NCBI RefSeq assembly: GCF_963576675.1
Contig: NC_088910.1
Location: 107,784,807-107,848,806 of the forward strand
DNA: 64,000 nt
Direction of reading: 5' to 3'
Source of the DNA: Euphorbia lathyris
Lineage: Eukaryota; Streptophyta; Magnoliopsida; Malpighiales; Euphorbiaceae
The notes under the pieces are model-generated. The model searched no databases, was not told the DNA's origin, and saw nothing but the letters and a program-made list of their open reading frames with translations. The position numbers were made by a program, and so were the translations under genes. This document shows positions 13,170 through 25,559 of the stretch, piece after piece. Position 1 is the first letter of the stretch; every line of letters begins with the position of its first letter.

Positions 13170-15032
13170 TGAAGGAAATTAGGGCTAAGGTATAGCAGCG
13201 GAAATATAAAAATTTTAGCCTATTTCCTTTTAACCATAGGATCCGTTAATCGTTATTTCATATAAAGAGGGATAAGAAGGAATACCTTTCGATGAACAAT
13301 CTACCGTTGTTAAAGAAGCGCCCACAATTCTTCTCCGAGATTCCAACCACAAAGTTTAACACGGAGAGGTTAAGATGAAATCACCTCTTATGAGATGCAA
13401 CCAAAATAGATTGTCTCTAATTAACCAACACAAGATCAAAGAGAAAGAGGGATGAATAAGATTAATCAATCGATGGAATGCCGTATGAATTCTTGTCCAC
13501 GAACTAGGGGATGGGAATTCTTTTTCTCTCTCTAATTAGTAATTTCGAAAATCACTATAGGGGGAGGTTAGAGGCTTGGTCGAAATTCACATGGGAGGGG
13601 GTATATATAGTTGCTTGAATCTAAACCCTAGTTAGATAGGAATAGGTTACTTAATAGGAATCCAATTCGGAAAAGGATTCCTAATTATTATCTCACTATA
13701 TATCTAATATATTTAGGATAATAATAAATAACCTAATTGGATAATAATAGGAGTATATTAATCCAATTAAAACTCCTAATTTAATTATCTCTTAATTAAT
13801 TTAATTCATAATCCTAATCAAATTAGGATTAATGGAATAAAATCAATTCCTTATCTCTATATACAAATTTCGCCCCCCTCCATATATTTGGGCCTTACTG
13901 TGCTCAATTGGGCTTCCATCTATTAATCATATCCATCTCTCTTTTGGTTCCAAGTCTTATGTGTGATCCATTAGGTTCTTACTACTTTTGGCCGTATGCA
14001 ACTATTAAATTAATTTCTTCAAGAATTATATTTAATCCTTGCATAACGGAATGATATACTGAGTATGTTATTGGCAAGTCTGTAATCATTCCCCCAGAGT
14101 CCGTTAAGAAGACAGGTTGATTCTGTCGTTAACCCTTCCGTATTAGTTACGGTATAATACGATCCTTTATCAACTACATCCTTGAACTGAATCTTATGAC
14201 TATGGGTAATGTCAAGTCACATATAGAGAGACGTTCGTTTTACTTATTCTTGGCCGAGTCAACTCAAAAAGATAGGTTAAGTGAAATCTGTATTTCTACT
14301 CTTAAGCTATCACCTTGCAAGGGTTTAGAGTCGAGTCTTCCACAAGCGATCCTTGGATGTATCTCCCATTAATCGGGAGTGATAAATGCTCAATCCAATG
14401 TATAACTACCCTAACATTACTTCCTGTGACACCCAACCTTTGCAGTTCACACCCCAGAGTCATCTCTGTTAAGGATCGTGGGACCGCAGGATCAAAGTCT
14501 CACATTCAGTAATTCAGGATGACCAATTAACATTCTTTTGAGTCTGAGGATTAGTTATACCTAGTAATACCAATGAGATGAACAGTTGACAATGATGAAT
14601 CTACCCATCCTGTTATCTCAAATCGGATCCCCAATCCTAAGGAACAACGTTTCACCGGATCTATGTAATTGTCCAGATATCTATATATATGAAGCTTGTG
14701 AGATCAGCTTTCTGTCGGACAGAAGACATTGTTACATACAAGTCTCAACTGTGATATATCAATCCTAAACATATCACTTGACTTGGGGTGGTTTTAAGTT
14801 TATTAGTTTATTATAAAGTTTTGTCTCACTTCATGCTTGTATGAACACTTTATAATCACTTTAAACAAACTTACGAATTTCCTTTTATTAGACTTTATTT
14901 AGTGCTTAAAAGGGATTGCCTTTATATAGTTATAAAACATATATCTCATTAAAACAAATGATATAAAGAACAATTCATTTACAATAAGTTTGTATCCCGC
15001 AACAATTGACTATAGGACACTAAACCCCAACA
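13170..15032 (-). repeat. Copia-C 5' LTR
   Basis: The 1863 bp equal the 3' LTR once the CACTA insertion is removed, with only scattered substitutions. It ends CCCAACA and is followed by the AAGGC target copy. Confidence 0.95.
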
Positions 15033-15037
15033 AAGGC

Positions 15038-15316
15038 TTCCAGATCCTTCTCTTGCTGAGTCGTCGTTTTGGTTGATACGGCTTCGTTTTGAACTTCTAA
15101 GCCGAATGGTGTTGATGTGTTGACTTGGGCTTGACTTCCACTGTATGGGCCTTTAGGCTTTTTAATCTTAATGTCTTATACACAATTAAACTCAACATTG
15201 AACAAACACATTAGTGTAAATAAATTAAAGCATTATAAATTTAATGTGTTAGAATATTTTTATTATAACTTAAATAATTTTGTCAAATCAAAATCATGTG
15301 GAAAGGTGTTTCAACA
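15038..15316 (-). repeat. Copia-B 3' LTR, inner part
   Basis: Continues the LTR after Copia-C and ends CAACA at 15316. With 115-1159 it totals 1324 bp against 1325 for the 5' LTR. Confidence 0.92.
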
Positions 15317-15330
15317 AACTCCCCCATTTT
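15317..15330 (-). other. Copia-B polypurine tract
   Basis: Minus strand AAAATGGGGGAGTT directly abuts the 3' LTR and would prime plus-strand synthesis. Confidence 0.8.
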
Positions 15331-15861
15331 GATGTTGGCAAAAATATTCAGTCGAAGAACTCAGTGTTGAGCTCCCCCATGATAGTTGACCTACTTTATC
15401 AAATAACTCCCCCGTAAGGGTTGAGCTACCGACTTAGTTTTACTCAAAACATTTCAAGGTTTAATTGAGTAAGTCTAAGGTCAGTTTTCAGAGATAGGTC
15501 AGCTCATGGAACATATTCTATTTAACTCAGTTTTACGCGGAAGGTTTAAATATCAGAGAGCGCTGAGTAAAATTTGTTCAATGAGTTTTTAGTTAAGTGG
15601 ACATATAAGAAGTGGTCAACATGCATGATCAACACAGCAAACATATCATCAATTGATATAGACAGTAAAGCACAGTTGATTTAATGAGGATGCGTTTTAA
15701 CAAATTATATCAAACACTTAAGTAGGCATCGCATAAATGTAGTCAGTGTGAAATGATAAAGATGCATATAATTTGTTTCAAGTTTAAAGTCAGCATAATA
15801 CAAAAAGAACACAGATAAAAGGGTTCAAAAACAAAAGCTATTCTAGACAATACAAGTTAAG

Positions 15862-18819
15862 CTATTTTAGTTTGCCCTTGCCCTTGTGTTGCTGACTGAC
15901 TGATGCTTGCTGAGTTCTTGGGGATTGTTCTTTCTCCCCCGTTTTGCCATCATCAGGTTTGGGAATGAAGATTGAGTCATTGGCAGCTTGAGTAAGACGC
16001 TGAGAAAATGCCTTCAGCTTTTTCGTGCTTTCATTTATTCCGTCGAAGATTGGAACGCCATCATCGATAATGGTTCGAGGAATACCGATAGAGGCAGCAC
16101 TCAGTATGCTTAAAACAGCGGCTTGAGACTTGCCGATCCAGTGCATGTTGTCAGTGAGCATTGCAAAAGCTTGATGAAACATTTTTAGCAGAGATGAATC
16201 ATAATACTCACGTTGACCCTGGATTTTGCGCACATCGCTGTAGATTGCTCGAGAATACTTCAGAATCTCGTTCGTTTTAAGCTCGTCAGTGGCCATCTCT
16301 TGCCTATTTAAGTTCAGCAGACGCACAGCCTCAGAAATTTGCTCAATGGAGCATTGGGAGGAAGTGGAAAGCTGGTGATTTGTTTTCTATTGCTCAGTGT
16401 GAAGTTGGCGAAAGAGATGTTGGACTTCGGCAGAAGTGGCATATGCTGAGTTCGCAGCTGACAGTTGATGAAACTCCTGTTGTAGAGAATTCATGTGGTT
16501 TACAATGGTCAGCTGGAGTTCTGCCAGTTTTAGGATAGAGTCCTGTCGGGGCTGTTGAGATTGCAGTGTAGTGATAACACTCAAAAGGTCCTTCATACCT
16601 TTCATCTCGGTGAGAAGCTGAGTGATGGAGGAGAATGAAGTTGTCTCAACCGAACTCGATTCAGTAGCATTGGTACTTGATTTTTGGAGGTCTTGGATGA
16701 GAGCTTGAGCTGAGTCAACAATTTGTCTACTAGACTCAGAGGCAATGTTGTAATTAAAGGATCCATCCAGTGTTGGCCCAGATGCCGGAAGTGAAGTAGA
16801 ACCGAATAGGGGCAATGTTTGGTGCTGCTCGACATTGGTTGGCCCAGCATTGTCAATTGAGGCTGACTGAAGCTGATTCTGCACATTTACTTGGGGAAGT
16901 GGAGGATCAGCAGAAAGAGTTCCTTGCACGGTGTCAGGCTGAAGCTGACTTAGTGATGGAATTGGAGGTAGTTCAGCATCCACCTGGGCAGGAAATTCCT
17001 TATCTTGCTCAACAATTTGAGGAGCGGAATCTTCGAGCAATTGCTCGGCATTGCTTGGATTGGCGGAGGCATTTAAGTTGGCATGTTCCTTTGGAGAAAC
17101 AGAGGCTTGATTTTCTAAGTGCCCTGGGTCAGACTCAGGAGGGTTGGAGAAGTATTTGAGATGTACCTCAGTTAGGTCAGTGATTTCATCTCTCAGTGGG
17201 GAGTCTCCCATTAGGTTAATGACCGGTTTTCGAACGGCGCTCTTCTTTCTGAGTCTTTTAAGCTTTGGAGGAGTGGGGTCACAAGGAATGGACTCAATAG
17301 AGTCAATAGGTGAGGTTTCCCGTTGAACAGCGGGAGTAGCTACTGTGTGCTCAGTTTCTTCTTCTTCTACTAACTCGGTGTAGATTGGTTCAAGCTGTTC
17401 ATCCTCAGCTGTTTCTTCAGTGTCATCCTGACCACTGTTTTCCTCGTCAGACTCATCATCCAGTTCTTCTTCTTCAAACTGGTCATTCAACTCTTCCTCA
17501 TCAAGCTGACCACCTACTTGGTCTTGATCTTGTTCTTCCTCAGCTTGTTGCTCAGCGTCAATTCCTTGACTCTGTGCATAGTGTGAATTATGAGGAACAA
17601 CGATATCTGTCGGCATGGCCTCAATAGGTCTTAGCTCAAAGTTGAGCTTTTTCTTCTTTCTTAAGGGTTGGTCAGCAACTTCTCTTTCTTCGATCTCAGG
17701 CTCAACTTGCCTAGGTCTTTTCTCAACTGATCTAGATCCACCCGGACCTTGCTGAGTTTGCGTTGTTCCTTTACATACAACTTTGATCCTCTTTGGGGTA
17801 GAGGCAGCTCCTTTAGACGTGTTGTGCACAACTTTTCTCTTCCTTTGAGTTCTGCCCTTTTTGGTCACAGTTCCCTCAGCGTTTTCCCCTTCAGCATTCT
17901 GGACAGCTCCTCCTTTGCCTTCCTTTACCACAATGGGTAGGTCATGGGCCAAACTAAATAAGGCAGCAGTTGTAATTTCGGTTCCCTGAACTCGAATTTC
18001 CGAAACTGTGTCCACCTTGTGATCCTGGAGGATTCGCGTGATGAAGGAGCCCAGCCTAAGGGTTCCAGTACTTCGTAGAAATCCACCGATAATGAAGATA
18101 GGCATATTAATCGGCATGTAGGATAGTATGTGCCATATGAAGCACTGCTCGAAGTTAGTTGCTGAGTTGGTGCAGTTGATTTTGGGGTAGAGGAAATTTG
18201 TCAGTATGTAATGGGCCATCTTTTGATGCTGACCCATGGAAGTGCTTGAAATTTCACCTACATGACCCTCAGGTTTGCAGAAGGTCTTAATGTAGTATGT
18301 CTTGTCATGGTCACCTGACATACGAAGTATAGCTCCTTCGTTTTTTAATTTGAACAGTGAGGCAAGGTACGCTGGGTTGATGGAGATGTTCTTTCCTCGA
18401 ACATTAGTTGCTAGATAGTTCCTGTTGTCATTTGCGACTCTCAGGTTGGCGTAGAATTCACGTACCAACTCAGGGTAAGTGGGATCCCGAACTGAGAACA
18501 GCTCGGTCCAGCCATTGTTCTTGATCCATTCACAGAAGGGTTGCTCGGCCTCCACAAACCCTTTTGAGAACCTCCGGGATTGGTCAATCTTCCACCCTCG
18601 CACACTCTCGAAGACTTTAGAGTAGGTGCGTTGTACGACTTTCTTACCCTTATCCTTTTGTTGCTGTTTCCCTTTGGAAGCAGTGGTTTGGAAAGCTTGA
18701 GCTTTCTTGCTCGGTGTAGTAGCTCCAGCGAGATTGCGCTGAGTAGGAGACGTGGGATTGTCATCGGAGCGGTTTTGGGAAACACCGGCACCAGAGATGT
18801 TTAGAGAAACTCTTGTCAT
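15862..18819 (-). pseudogene. Copia-B accessory ORF, putative plant transposon (Transposase_32-like) protein
   Basis: ATG at 18819 opens a frame of 986 codons to 15862, broken by one TAG (16387-16389). Residues about 60-310 resemble the Transposase_32 / putative plant transposon protein family: a KNNGWTELF region, then YPELVREFYANL, an ISINPAYLASLF segment, and a helical stretch ending GSFITRIL. Next come basic, nuclear-signal-like runs (RTQRKRK, LRKKKKLNF) and a long acidic tract, then a Q/S-rich region with probable coiled coil near the C terminus. The ORF lies sense between RNase H and the purine tract, where SIRE elements may carry env-like ORFs. I see no signal peptide or membrane anchor, so env is unlikely. 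A TATA box lies 102 bp upstream. The function is unknown. Confidence 0.75.
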
Positions 18820-18920
18820 ATTCTCAGAGAGGTGTTAGGAATTTAGGGAATTTTGAGAGAGAGAGTATAAATGCCAAAGATTTCTAAGCGTAAAGAATTA
18901 AGAGTGGGAATTCATCCACT

Positions 18921-18927
18921 ATTTATA
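18921..18927 (-). promoter_or_regulatory. TATA box of the Copia-B accessory ORF
   Basis: Minus strand CTATAAATAG lies about 100 bp upstream of the ATG at 18819, followed by a CT-rich leader. It suggests transcription independent of the LTR. Confidence 0.55.
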
Positions 18928-19292
18928 GCGATGTTGATTTAATCCAAGGCGTTGGGTTGTTCGTTTTTCTTCGAGATTCTCAAACGACAAAGATTCTGGC
19001 ATTTATGACATATACAGCACGTGTGTTTTCTAATTATAGCCTATACGTCATCCTAGGTGGCTATTCAATTCGCGTGCTTTGCATTAAAGTTTGCAACGGC
19101 TCTTTACTCAGTGTTAGGAATTCCAAGCGTTTAAGATTCTGAGTAGTCAGTGTTATGCAAAGGAATAGATATAATGCGTAGAAGCTCAACTTGTGGTAAA
19201 TACTCAGCATATATATATTTATCTACCCAGCATGCAATATCACAAATCATTCATCATGGAAATTCACTCAGCATACATACCACACTTGGAAT

Positions 19293-21107
19293 TTATTGAA
19301 AAGGATTAAACATACCAATGGCTTCTCTAAGTATGTTGAATTGCTCACGAGCCAGTGGCTTTGTGAAGATATCAGCAAGCTGCTCATCCGTTGGGACATA
19401 GGTCAGCTTGATCTCACCTTTGAGTACATGGTCTCTAATGAAGTGATGTCTGATGCTGACATGCTTCATCCTGCTGTGCTGGATTGGGTTCTTTGATAGA
19501 TCAATTGCACTTTTGTTGTCACATTTGACTTCAATTGTTTTAGTCTGAACACCATAATCTTCAAGCTGTTGCTTAATCCATAGGACTTGAGCAACACAGC
19601 TTCCAGCAGCAATGTACTCAGCTTCAGTGGTTGATAGGGCTACCGACGCCTGCTTTTTGCTGAACCAGGACACAAGACAGCTCCTAAGGAAGTGGCATCC
19701 TCCTGAGGTGCTTTTTTGTTCAAGCTTGTCTCGTCCGTAGTCAGCGTCAGTGTATCCAAGAAGTGTGAAATCTGAGGTGTTGGGATACCATAAACCTGCA
19801 TTCACTGAGCCTTGCAAATATCTAAGGATTCTTTTTACAGCTATGTAATGAGATTCCTTAGGGTTAGATTGATATCTAGCACAATAACATACTGAGAACT
19901 GAATGTCCGGTCTACTCGCTGTTAAGTAAAGTAGAGAGCCTATCATACCTCGATACAATCTGCTATCTACCGACTTACCATTCTCATCAGCGCAGAGGAC
20001 AGTGTCAGTGCCCATTGGAGTAGATATTGGCTTACGATTTTCAAGTTCATATTTCTTCAATATCTCCTTTGCGTACTTAGTTTGACTTATGAAGATGCCA
20101 TTTTTCCCTTGTTTGATTTGAAGTCCAAGGAAGAAGTTGAGTTCTCCCATCATTGACATTTCAAACTCAGTTTGCATCTGCTTGCTAAATTCCTTGCACA
20201 TTGACTCATTAGTGGCACCAAAAATAATGTCATCCACATAAATCTGAGCCGGCAGGGTATCTTTACCCTTCCTCTTAATGAATAAGGTTGTATCAGCTTT
20301 GCCTCTGACGTAATTTCTGGTCAGCAGGAAACTGGTCAGCCTCTCATACCAAGCACGTGGTGCTTGCTTGAGGCTGTAAAGAGCCTTTTTGAGTTTATAA
20401 ACGTGGTTTGGGAACTTAGGATCCTTAAACCCTGGAGGCTGATTAACATAGACTTCCTCGTTTATAACTCCATTAAGAAATGCACTCTTAACATCCATTT
20501 GAAATAATTTAAAGTTCATATAAGATGCATATGCACATAAAATTCTAATAGCCTCTAGCCTTGCCACTGGGGCAAAGGTCTCACCGTAGTCAATACCTTT
20601 TTGTTGACTGTAGCCCTGAGCTACAAGTCTTGCTTTGTTTCTGACCACGTTCCCTTGTTCATCCAGCTTGTTGCGGAAGACCCATCTTGTTCCTATAGTC
20701 TTCTGGCTTCTTGGTTTTGGCACTAGATCCCATACTTCATTTCGTCTAAACTGATCAAGTTCTTCTTGCATTGCATTCATCCAGAATTCGTCATACTCAG
20801 CTTCAGCGAAATTCTTTGGTTCCTGGATTGAGACGAATGCTACGTTGCTGAGGTATCTCCTGAGTTGATTTCTAGTCATCAGGGTATTCTCAGTGGCATT
20901 AAGAATGGCACTTTCAGAGTGCCCTCTTGGTATCCTAATCTCCTTTGGTAGATTGATGTCTTGCGCTGGCTGTATTTCAACAATCTCTGCAGGTGTAGAT
21001 TGGTCAGTGAAAGTAATTTGAGTTTCACTTTTACCTTTGGTCAGCCCTTGAGGAAATAACTCAGTGGCTGTTTCTTGTTCAGCGGATATATACTGAGTGT
21101 GGATCAT
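19293..21107 (-). pseudogene. Copia-B reverse transcriptase and RNase H
   Basis: An open frame of 604 codons holds the Copia RT ([12 protein letters not shown] near residue 140, active site [12 protein letters not shown] near 290) and RNase H (TDADYGRD near 455, [10 protein letters not shown] near 495). It ends at a normal C terminus. It is in a different frame from integrase; the frames overlap at 21079-21107, so a one-base indel near 21090 separates them. The RT and RNase H catalytic aspartates are present. Copy number and transcript data are not available here. Confidence 0.92.
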
Positions 21108-22450
21108 CCTCGGTCAGTGGCTGGTACCTTCCTGCAGGGTTAGTTTCATCGAACTCAACATGTACTGACTCTTCTAAGACTTGAGTTCGTTTATTGAAAA
21201 CTCTGTATGCTTTGTTGTTTGTTGAGTAGCCTAAAAAGATAGCTTCATCAGCTTTTGAGTCAAACTTAGGTAGGCTATCTTTGGTATTTAAAATAAAACA
21301 TTTACAGCCGAAGGCACGAAAGTATCCAATGTTGGGCTTTCGTCCTTCCCAAAGTTCGTAGGGCGTTTTCTTTAGTATAGGTCTAACAAGAGCCCTATTA
21401 AGAATATAGCACGCTGTGTTGACAGCTTCTCCCCAAAAGTACTTTGGAAGCCTATGCTCACTCAGCATTGTCCTGGCTATTTCAACCAAGATTTTGTTTT
21501 TCCTTTCAACAACCCCATTTTGTTGAGGCATCCTAGGAGCAGAGAAATTATGGTCAATGTCGTTGGTTTTACAGAATTTAACAAACTGTTGATTCTTGAA
21601 TTCTCCACCATTATCACTTCGGATGTGAGCTAACTTAAGGTCTTTATCATTTTCAAGTTTTCTAACCAAATTTGAAAATGTCTCAAAGGTTTCATCCTTG
21701 CTACTCAGCAAGATGATCCAAGTGTACCGAGAAAAGTCATCTACAATGACCAAGGAAAATCTTCTTCCACCCAAGCTCAGCGGCTGGACTGGACCGAAGA
21801 GATCCAAGTGTAGTAACTCTAATGGACGCTTAGTTGAGACAATGTTTTTACTATGAAAAGATTGTTTGGTTTGTTTTCCAGCTTGGCAAGCGTGGCATAA
21901 TTGATCTTTTTCGAATTTAAGTTCTGGCAGACCCTCAACCAATTGCTTTCTTGCTAATTTGGCCAGGAGGTCCATGCTTTCATGACCAAGTCTCCTGTGC
22001 CATAGCCAGGAATTTTCTTCCTTTGACACTAAGCATACAGTTTTTGAAAACTTCTTTTCTAAGTTCAGCATGAAGACATTATCAATACGAGGGGCAGTTA
22101 AAATTAACTCATTTGTTTTACCCTCGAATATTTTACATCCAGTGTCATCAAATATAACTTTTCTCTCATTATTACATAGCTGAGCTACGCTGAGTAAGTT
22201 ATATTTGAGTCCGCTGACTAGGGAGACAGACTCAATAGTAGGATTACCACCAACGGTTCCTGACCTTACTATCTTACCCTTTTTGTTGTCTCCAAAACTT
22301 ACGCTTCCTCCTCATTTACGCTCAAATGTGATGAACTGAGTTTCATCACCAGTCATATGCCTCGAGCATGCGCTGTCAATGTACCACATCTTTGACTTCT
22401 CAGCACACCTCAGGCTTACCTGCAATATAGCTAGTTGCTTTTAGGTACCC
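21079..22450 (-). pseudogene. Copia-B protease and integrase
   Basis: The frame ending at 21079 carries integrase: zinc region with WLWHRRLGHES and CHACQAGK, catalytic D in HLDLFGP, D in RSDNGGEF, and E in NGVVERKN. Upstream in the same frame is the protease motif WYIDSACSRHMTG, where the usual DSG reads DSA. A TGA at 22312-22314 interrupts the frame between protease and integrase, and more stops lie between the gag end (22458) and the protease. The DSA change and the stops suggest the protease is dead. Confidence 0.85.
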
Positions 22451-22457
22451 AATTCTT

Positions 22458-24172
22458 TTAGGGTCCTTGCTTGTTAGGTTCAACAGGTAAAGCATCATAT
22501 TTTATTTTATGACGACATACTTGAATAGTATGTCCATTCTTTCCACAGAAGTCACAGCTGACCTTCCGTTTAGGATGTCTCACTGACTGGTCAGCACCCC
22601 AGTGCTGAGCGTGCCAGCACACCTTAGTGGTGTGTCCTTTCTTCCTACAGAAGTCACACTGGACATTCCGCTGAGGATTCCATCTCTGCTGATTAGTACT
22701 TAGGTACTTAGTGTTCAGAGGATTATTTCTTTTATTCGGAACCTTAAGTTGGTTCTGAATTGATGTGACGTCCTTCCTCAGTTCCTTAGAATCTGATTGG
22801 ATCTCAGAGACAACCTTTTGCATAATTCCTATGTTACTATGCAAATCTGAGTTGTCCTGAAGAAGATATCGAAGGTCACTTAGTTTGACCTCCTCAACCT
22901 CGTCACATCGCCTGCTGAGTGCTCTAACCTTTTTATTACACTTTTTGACAAGTGTGTAGAGGTCACTCAGGGCATTAACCATTTCATTTCTAAGCAAGGG
23001 TAGTGATATTACCTCAGTTGAGTGTTCCCCATCGTCAGATGCAATGGAGGGGTCAGCATGCTCAGAAACACATGGCTCAGCAAGTTCGTCAGCCATGAAA
23101 CAAATCTTTGCTGACTCAGTGGCATCAGCTTCAGATGATGATGAATCATCACTATCGCTCCAGGTTGCCACCATTGCCTTCTTGCCGTTCTTCCTTTCTT
23201 TCCTCAGCGAGGGACAACTTGACTTGATATGCCAGTTTGATGACATTCAAAGCATGTAATGGGCTTTGAGCTGTCCTTCTTGTACTTGCTGTCGCTGGAG
23301 TCGGCTTTGTACTTATCAAACTTCTTATAAGGCTTCTTAGAATATTTGTCATTCTTTTTGAACAGCCTCTTCATCTTTCTAGTGAACATAGCCATTTCTT
23401 CATCGTCGGTTGAGCTCCCATCAGTGGAGTCAGATTTCATGACAAGAGACTTTTGCTTCTTGTCTTCAGACTTTTCCTTCACCTCAAAATTCTTCATTGA
23501 GATCTCATGGGTCAGGAGTGAGCCAATGAGTTCATCATACTTGTAGGTGGTTAAGTCTTGAGCTTCCTCAACAGCAGTTTTTTTTGCTTGCCAGCTTTTA
23601 GGAAGACTCCTAAGAATCTTCTTGACTTGCTCTTCCTCAGTGAAGATCTTTCCAAGTCTCTTGAGCTCGTTGATGATGTTTGTGTATCTTGCATTCATGT
23701 CTGAGATTCCTTCATCATCGTTCATTTCGAACAGCTCGTACAATCTCATATGCTGGTTCACCTTGGATTCTTTCACCTTGTTGGTTCCTTCGTAAGTGAC
23801 CTCTAGCTTCTTCCAGATCTCCTGCGCTGACTCACAACCTGAGATCTTGTTGTATTCTGCAGCATCTAGCGCACAGTGAAGCATGTTTATAGCCGAAGCA
23901 TGGTTTTGTAGCTGATTGAGATCATCCTCTGTCCATCTAGTCTCAGCTTTGACAACCGTTTGGCCATCAATAGTTTCAACAGGGACAAATGGGCCTTGGA
24001 CTATAGATAGCCATGCGCTCATGTTTGTTGCCTGAATGAAGTTCTTCATTCTATTCTTCCAAAAGGTATAGTTAGACCCGAAGAATAGAGGAGGCCGAGT
24101 TATGGACAGACCCTCAGGTAAAATCTGAGTTGTCAGATTTCCTGGGAGAAACCGAGTGCTGTTTTCAGCCAT
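22458..24172 (-). pseudogene. Copia-B gag with one frameshift
   Basis: ATG at 24172 lies about 60 bp from the LTR, a short leader typical of SIRE. The N-terminal 230 residues are a UBN2-type Copia gag. The first zinc knuckle (CFECHQTG then HIKSSC) is broken by a one-base deletion near 23230, so the frame ending at 23204 shifts into the one running 23246-22458. Two more knuckles follow, CDFCRKKGHTTKVC and CDFCGKNGHTIQVC, with a coiled-coil-rich stretch between. Three CCHC knuckles is more than most Copia gags carry. Confidence 0.88.
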
Positions 24173-24220
24173 AGTGGGGATCAGCTTAAGATAGTTAAAC
24201 CTTGCACAGTGATCTATTAA

Positions 24221-24232
24221 GCTCTGATACGA
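24221..24232 (-). other. Copia-B primer-binding site
   Basis: Minus strand TCGTATCAGAGC begins two bases from the LTR and matches the initiator tRNA-Met complement with one mismatch. Confidence 0.8.
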
Positions 24233-24234
24233 CT

Positions 24235-25559
24235 TGTTGGTCCCTTATAACGTAACAAGTTAGTTCCAAGGGGGGGGATAGGAACTATTTTAAAATTTTG
24301 GTACATTAAGGCTGACTTCTTTTTAAATGAAAAGGATTACACAGCGCACTGAGTGAATTTAAGACACTAGCTTAGTCAACTTGTGACTAAGTCAGCTTCT
24401 TTCCTTGAGTCAGGAGATAGCACTTGAGTCTATTCCTGAACTCAGATACTCAATGCACACAACTTAGCGTGACCTCTTTACTTAGTCAGTTTTCGAGCAA
24501 GCAAAATATATCAAAGGAGTTTAAAGGTTAGAAAGATATTACTCAGCAGATTTATCCAGGTTCGGCCTCTATGCCTACGTCCTGTCCCCGGAACACGTTC
24601 CGAGCTTTCGAATTCTCTACTGAGCTCTTTAAAGGTAGAACACCAAACCTTTTACAACTAGAAGCTGAGTATAACAAGAGTACCTTCCTCTATACCTCTA
24701 CTCACTCCTATTCTACCACTGAGTACTATAACTGAGTACTCAGCCTCTCCTTTCTATACTTCTAGAAATGATAATGAGTTTGTCCTAAACAACAATTGCT
24801 AAGACACTTTAGATGATTGAAAATCACTCTAGACTTTTACACAATAATATGGAAATTGGTGTAAGGTATTTGCTTTGCTTTTTCTCACAGAATCTTCGAG
24901 TATGAAATTGGTCAGCGTTTTGACAACTTGAAGTTTTGTGTTCATTGAAGCATATTGATGGCCTTTATATAGTGACACTTGAGGCACCTGGTCATTTCGA
25001 ATTTCGAAATAACCGTTGGAGGGAAACGGCTTCCTGTCGTTGTCACTCTAGGCGTGCTCAGCGTCGTTGGCCAATAGAATCCTTGCATCTTCTGTCTTTG
25101 TCAGTCTTCAGCAGAATGTTTCGCTATTTATGGAAAAGTCCATGAGACAGCTTTCTGTGCCTTCTGAACCTTTCCCAAAGTGGAAATACTTTGTCTAGAA
25201 GTTGAACATTCTCTGCCGCTGTCCAGACTGCTTTGTCGTCCAACTCAGCAGCTTCTTCTTGAAGCTTTTGCCACGAAGGCTTCCAGATCCTTCTCTTGCT
25301 GAGTCGTCGTTTTGGTTGATACGGCTTCGTTTTGAACTTCTAAGCCGAATGGTGTTGATGTGTTGACTTGGGCTTGACTTCCACTTTATGGGCCTTTAGG
25401 CTTTTTAATCTTAATGTCTTATACACAATTAAACTCAACATTGAACAAACACATTAGTGTAAATAAATTAAAGCATTATAAATTTAATGTGTTAGAATAT
25501 TTTTATCATAACTTAAATAATTTTGTCAAATCAAAATCATGTGGAAAGGTGTTTCAACA
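24235..25559 (-). repeat. Copia-B 5' LTR
   Basis: An intact 1325-bp LTR, TGTTGG...TTTCAACA, followed by the AACAT target copy. It shows the uninterrupted site where Copia-C went into the other LTR. Confidence 0.95.

Larger units (their letters stand above)
1160..15032 (-). mobile_element. Copia-C: nearly intact Copia element nested in Copia-B's LTR
   Basis: Flanked by AACGC (1155-1159) and AAGGC (15033-15037); the uninterrupted Copia-B LTR at 25271 has a single AAGGC there. Removing the CACTA insertion gives two LTRs of 1863 bp each, ending TGAAGG...CCCAACA on the plus strand. The minus strand carries a tRNA-Met-like primer site, a long leader with strong hairpins, a gag-pol frame with one stop, and the purine tract AAGTGGGAGTA before the 3' LTR. 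LTR start and protein both resemble Copia-A, so the two are members of related families. Confidence 0.93.
115..25559 (-). mobile_element. Copia-B: SIRE/Maximus-like Copia element with an accessory gene
   Basis: A complete element bounded by AACAT at 110-114 and 25560-25564, inserted in Copia-A's LTR. The LTRs are about 1325 bp and end TGTTG...CAACA; the outer left end is mutated to TATTG. On the minus strand the order is LTR, primer site, gag, protease, integrase, RT-RNase H, a 3-kb accessory ORF, a GGGGGAG purine tract and the LTR. Gag style, three CCHC knuckles, order INT before RT, and a long ORF after pol fit the SIRE/Maximus lineage, which often carries an env-like ORF there. The 3' LTR is interrupted by Copia-C. 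Confidence 0.92.

Noticed and set aside
15862..18819. Accessory ORF as a retroviral-type envelope
   Set aside because: No signal peptide, membrane anchor or cysteine pattern; the acidic and basic tracts suggest a nuclear protein.
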